Part shown: piece by piece, positions 61,532-64,000 of the stretch
Numbering within the stretch: the stretch's first letter is position 1
How the letters are laid out: every line of letters begins with the position of its first letter
NCBI GenBank assembly: GCA_050248495.1
Contig: JBFWSG010000025.1
Span: 1-64,000 of the forward strand
Reading direction: 5' to 3'
Length of the DNA stretch: 64,000 nt
DNA from: DASYDU01 sp050248495
GTDB taxonomy: Bacteria > Planctomycetota > Planctomycetia > Pirellulales > Lacipirellulaceae
Program-made: the position numbers and the translations under genes
The notes under the pieces: generated by a model
What the model saw: the letters and a program-made list of their open reading frames with translations, nothing else
What the model was told of the DNA's origin: nothing
Database searches by the model: none

Positions 61532-63568
61532 TTAGAAGCGGAGCCAGTTGATCGCGGCGTCCCAGACGTCGTGGAACCAGACGTAGCCGAGCGGGCGGCG
61601 GCCGCAATCGATTTCGGCGCGGGCTGTGACGCCGGGGCGCAGATCTTGTTGGGCGTCGCCGAGTTCTTGTTTGTCGAAAGCAACCGTGACTTCCACCATC
61701 GGTCGGGCCGCGGAGGGTTCGCGCGTATCGACGCTCGCCGTCATGCCGATCTTCTCGACGTGACCCGAGTAGGTCGAGTCGGCGGAGTGGAGCTGAAACT
61801 CGACCGGGAGTGCATCGTTTTCTTGAAGCGATTGAGCCGCCAGGACGTGGCCGATCCGGTCGTCCGCCACATCCAGCTCCAATTGCCAATCGGCCGAGAG
61901 GTCGGCCACCGTGAGCAGCACTTCGCCGCGTTCGACGGGCCGGGCGGCGAGGCGATTCGACAGGTCCCAGGTCAACACGCGGCCGGCAATCGGGCTGCGG
62001 ACCACCAGTTCGTCGCGCTGACCGTTGAGCAGCTTGAGCTCCGCCGTGAGATTCGCCAATTGCTGCTGGAATTCGCGCTCGCTGGCCGAGAGCCGATAGA
62101 GCTCGACCGGGCTCTCGTCGCGCATTTCGCGGTTGGTCTTGGTCGCGCGGGCGGCTTCCAGTTGGCGTCGGACGGTCTCCATTTCGCCGCGGACGCGTTT
62201 CAAATCGAGCTCCAGCGATGGATCGCGGAGTCGCACCAGCGGTGCTCCGGCAGCCACGTCGGCGCCCGGTGCGACGAGCACTTGGTCTACCAGTCCGCTC
62301 CGCGGTGCAAACACTTCGCGACGGACCGCCGGCTGCAGCGTGCCGCTCGCATCGACGGTAAAGTCGGCCGGAATCAACACCAAGGCCGCCAGCGCCGTCG
62401 CGGCGGCCACGGCGATCGCGGTCGACCGCGCCATGTGCGTGACAATTTTCCGTTTGGCCTCTGCCAGCGGTCGCAGCAGCCACCGCAGCGGGAGTTGATC
62501 CACGTCGAGCGCGTTGTAGAGCGCGGTGCCGGTAACCTCGGCCACTTCCAGCAGTCGTTCGGACGAAAAGCGTTCCGCGCGAGCGTCGAACTGCTCGGCG
62601 ATCAGCACGAAGACGGGCTGTTCTTGTTGCGCGCCGCGCGACTCACCTCCGTCCGCTTCCGCCTCACGAGTTGGCCGCACGAGCGGGATCACGGCCACAT
62701 GGCGGGCGTGCGATTCCTCGGCGTGGGCTTCGAGAGCGTCCGCGATCGGCGGCAGCGCGTCGCATTGACCGTCGGCATACCAGGCGGGTTCGGCGGTCGG
62801 CCGCGTCAGCTCGGCCAGTTCTTCCATTCGCCGCGCGGCGACCCCGCGGCGTTCGACGTGACTCGCGCCGCTCGTGGCCAGCAGCCGCGAAGTTCGTCCC
62901 ACGGCCGCGAGCACGCTCAGCCGGTCGCAGCCAATCACGCGCCGTCCCTCGTTGGCAACCGCGTAGGCCGTCGGCTTGAGCTCGACGCTGCGATGAACCA
63001 GCGAAGCAAGGCGGATCAATTCTTCGCGATAGCTGTCGTTCCGCCGCAGCCGGCTGAGTTCGTGGAAGGCGTGGTATTCGGCGGCCAGATCCGAGACCGC
63101 GGTCAGGAACTGCTCGTACCCGCGATAAGTCGCAGGGCTCGCACCGCTGCGGGGCGTGATTTCGATAATCGCCACGGTCGTGCCGGCGGCGTCGGCTTGT
63201 GAATCGGCCGCCGCGATCTCGACGGGCGCCAACAGGCAGCCCGCCTCGGTCGTGACGACATGCCCAGCCTCGGCAGCGCTTGATAGCAATGCTTCATGCG
63301 CGCGGCGGGCGTCCGGGTTGGCGGCGATTTCCGCGCCAGGCCAATTGAGATGGGCCACCGGGCGCAGCGCTCCATTCGGCGCCCGCAGCCAGGCCGCGCC
63401 CCCCACGGCCGAGAGTGCGCGGACGCATTCGGCGAGCGTACGCTCGTAGAACTGTTCGGGTTCGAGGGGCGAGCGGGCCAGTTGGCCGAGTCCGGCGAGG
63501 ACGTCTTCCAATTCCTGCCAGGCGTCGGAGCCGCTGGCCGCACCCGGGGTGAAGAGCGGCGTGGGCAT
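61532..63568 (-). CDS. GAF-domain/HlyD fusion membrane protein
   Basis: About 678 residues if begun at the ATG at 63566-63568; the open frame runs to 63781 but that leader is low in complexity (RHNRHNRH). The cytoplasmic part has one or two GAF-like domains (SVELKPTAYAVANEGRRVIG, then CDRLSVLAAVGRTSRLLATS, and HVAVIPLVRP). A membrane helix (AIAVAAATALAALVLIPADF) leads to a HlyD-like outside part: SGTLQPAVRREVFAPRSGLV, coiled coil EMETVRRQLEAARATK, then VVRSPIAGRVLTWDL. The design couples an inside sensor to an outside adaptor. First gene of the three-gene operon; divergent from a lipoprotein gene 278 bases away. Confidence 0.85.
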   Translation of the reverse strand: MPTPLFTPGAASGSDAWQELEDVLAGLGQLARSPLEPEQFYERTLAECVRALSAVGGAAWLRAPNGALRPVAHLNWPGAEIAANPDARRAHEALLSSAAEAGHVVTTEAGCLLAPVEIAAADSQADAAGTTVAIIEITPRSGASPATYRGYEQFLTAVSDLAAEYHAFHELSRLRRNDSYREELIRLASLVHRSVELKPTAYAVANEGRRVIGCDRLSVLAAVGRTSRLLATSGASHVERRGVAARRMEELAELTRPTAEPAWYADGQCDALPPIADALEAHAEESHARHVAVIPLVRPTREAEADGGESRGAQQEQPVFVLIAEQFDARAERFSSERLLEVAEVTGTALYNALDVDQLPLRWLLRPLAEAKRKIVTHMARSTAIAVAAATALAALVLIPADFTVDASGTLQPAVRREVFAPRSGLVDQVLVAPGADVAAGAPLVRLRDPSLELDLKRVRGEMETVRRQLEAARATKTNREMRDESPVELYRLSASEREFQQQLANLTAELKLLNGQRDELVVRSPIAGRVLTWDLSNRLAARPVERGEVLLTVADLSADWQLELDVADDRIGHVLAAQSLQENDALPVEFQLHSADSTYSGHVEKIGMTASVDTREPSAARPMVEVTVAFDKQELGDAQQDLRPGVTARAEIDCGRRPLGYVWFHDVWDAAINWLRF

Positions 63569-63845
63569 ATGAGTCAGTATATCCGTCGCGGCGATTTCGG
63601 ATGCGGCCGTGTTTCGCCGCCGCAACATGCCTTCGAAGACGGGAAGAAAGGGGTGCCGGTTGTGCCGATTGTGCCGACCTCGCGGCTGCTGGCTTGCTGG
63701 CAACGCCGAAGCGACAAATCTGACAGACTGCTCTAGGCAGATCGCCGGAGAGCCACTATTTTCCCCGCCCTCATCTGCCACTTCCGCGGTTCACGCGCTC
63801 CACTGCGCGCGACGTGGAACAACAAATCTCGTCTGCCAGCGCGTA

Positions 63846-64000
63846 ATGCGCCGATTGAGCGTTAACAGCTTGGACTTGTCCAACGTCTCGCACGAGACGC
63901 CGCGCTCGATGTCCGCGCTCGCGGGGAGCCGCTTCCGCAAAGCGCTCACGATCCTGCTCGCCGCGCTGACGGCCGCGCCCAGTGGTTGCCAATGGGGCAG
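63846..64000 (+). CDS. lipoprotein N-terminus (runs off the right edge)
   Basis: The frame from ATG 63846 is open to the edge. It gives a hydrophobic segment ALTILLAALTAAPSGCQWG with a lipobox-like APSGC (cysteine 48, or 27 if ATG 63909 is used), typical of a lipoprotein. It diverges from the GAF-HlyD/HlyD/M50 operon, so an outer-membrane partner such as a TolC-like factor would make sense, but too little is visible to say. Confidence 0.55.
   Translation, partial: MRRLSVNSLDLSNVSHETPRSMSALAGSRFRKALTILLAALTAAPSGCQWG

Overview
The window looks like chromosomal DNA of a planctomycete, probably close to Pirellulales. The reasons are the high GC content, two PEP-CTERM exported proteins plus a dockerin/PEP-CTERM protein, a planctomycete-type ECF sigma factor next to a transmembrane Ser/Thr kinase, PQQ-like propeller proteins including one with an EF-hand pair, a DUF1254 protein, and small membrane proteins ending in an FSLRTLL-type tail. 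The order-level placement is inference. I saw no rRNA, tRNA, CRISPR array, phage or intact transposase.

1-20 kb: an Lhr helicase runs off the left edge and diverges from an orphan ATP-grasp ligase. A malate block follows (malate:quinone oxidoreductase, cupin, class II fumarase), then a secreted nucleoside hydrolase divergent from a PP2C phosphatase, an ArsR/SRPBCC pair, and a run of exported or membrane proteins (SnoaL-like, glycine-rich, LssY-C, DUF1254). 20-25 kb: a TetR regulator diverges from an SDR, quinone-oxidoreductase, SDR and esterase row with visible operator-like sites. 24.6-28 kb: an EF-hand PQQ propeller and RecQ.

28-32.4 kb: a four-gene stress-type cassette (phosphoribosyltransferase, dienelactone-hydrolase-like, erythromycin esterase, bacterial eRF1-like) preceded by a close match to a sigma-54 promoter. 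32.4-43 kb: an exported MsrA under a membrane PQQ propeller, a Tat-exported Mn-type superoxide dismutase, a cyclic-nucleotide-binding protein, an SLC13/TrkA-C transporter, NDH-2 and two MFS transporters. Several of these fit envelope redox defence.

43-50 kb: ECF sigma factor, Ser/Thr kinase, two PEP-CTERM proteins and an FG-GAP-like protein, all on one strand. 50-58.4 kb is an accessory stretch of small membrane proteins, a frameshifted gene, an AT-rich patch and a family of short repeats with inverted ends (three full copies, several partial), with a B12-binding radical SAM enzyme and a dockerin/PEP-CTERM protein inside. 58.4-64 kb: an operon encoding a GAF-HlyD fusion, a HlyD adaptor and an M50 metalloprotease-HlyD fusion, divergent from the start of a lipoprotein gene. 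This is probably an export or envelope-signalling machine without a visible ATPase.

The best candidates for little-described biology are the M50/HlyD/GAF operon, the sigma-54-linked stress cassette and the repeat family at 50-58 kb.
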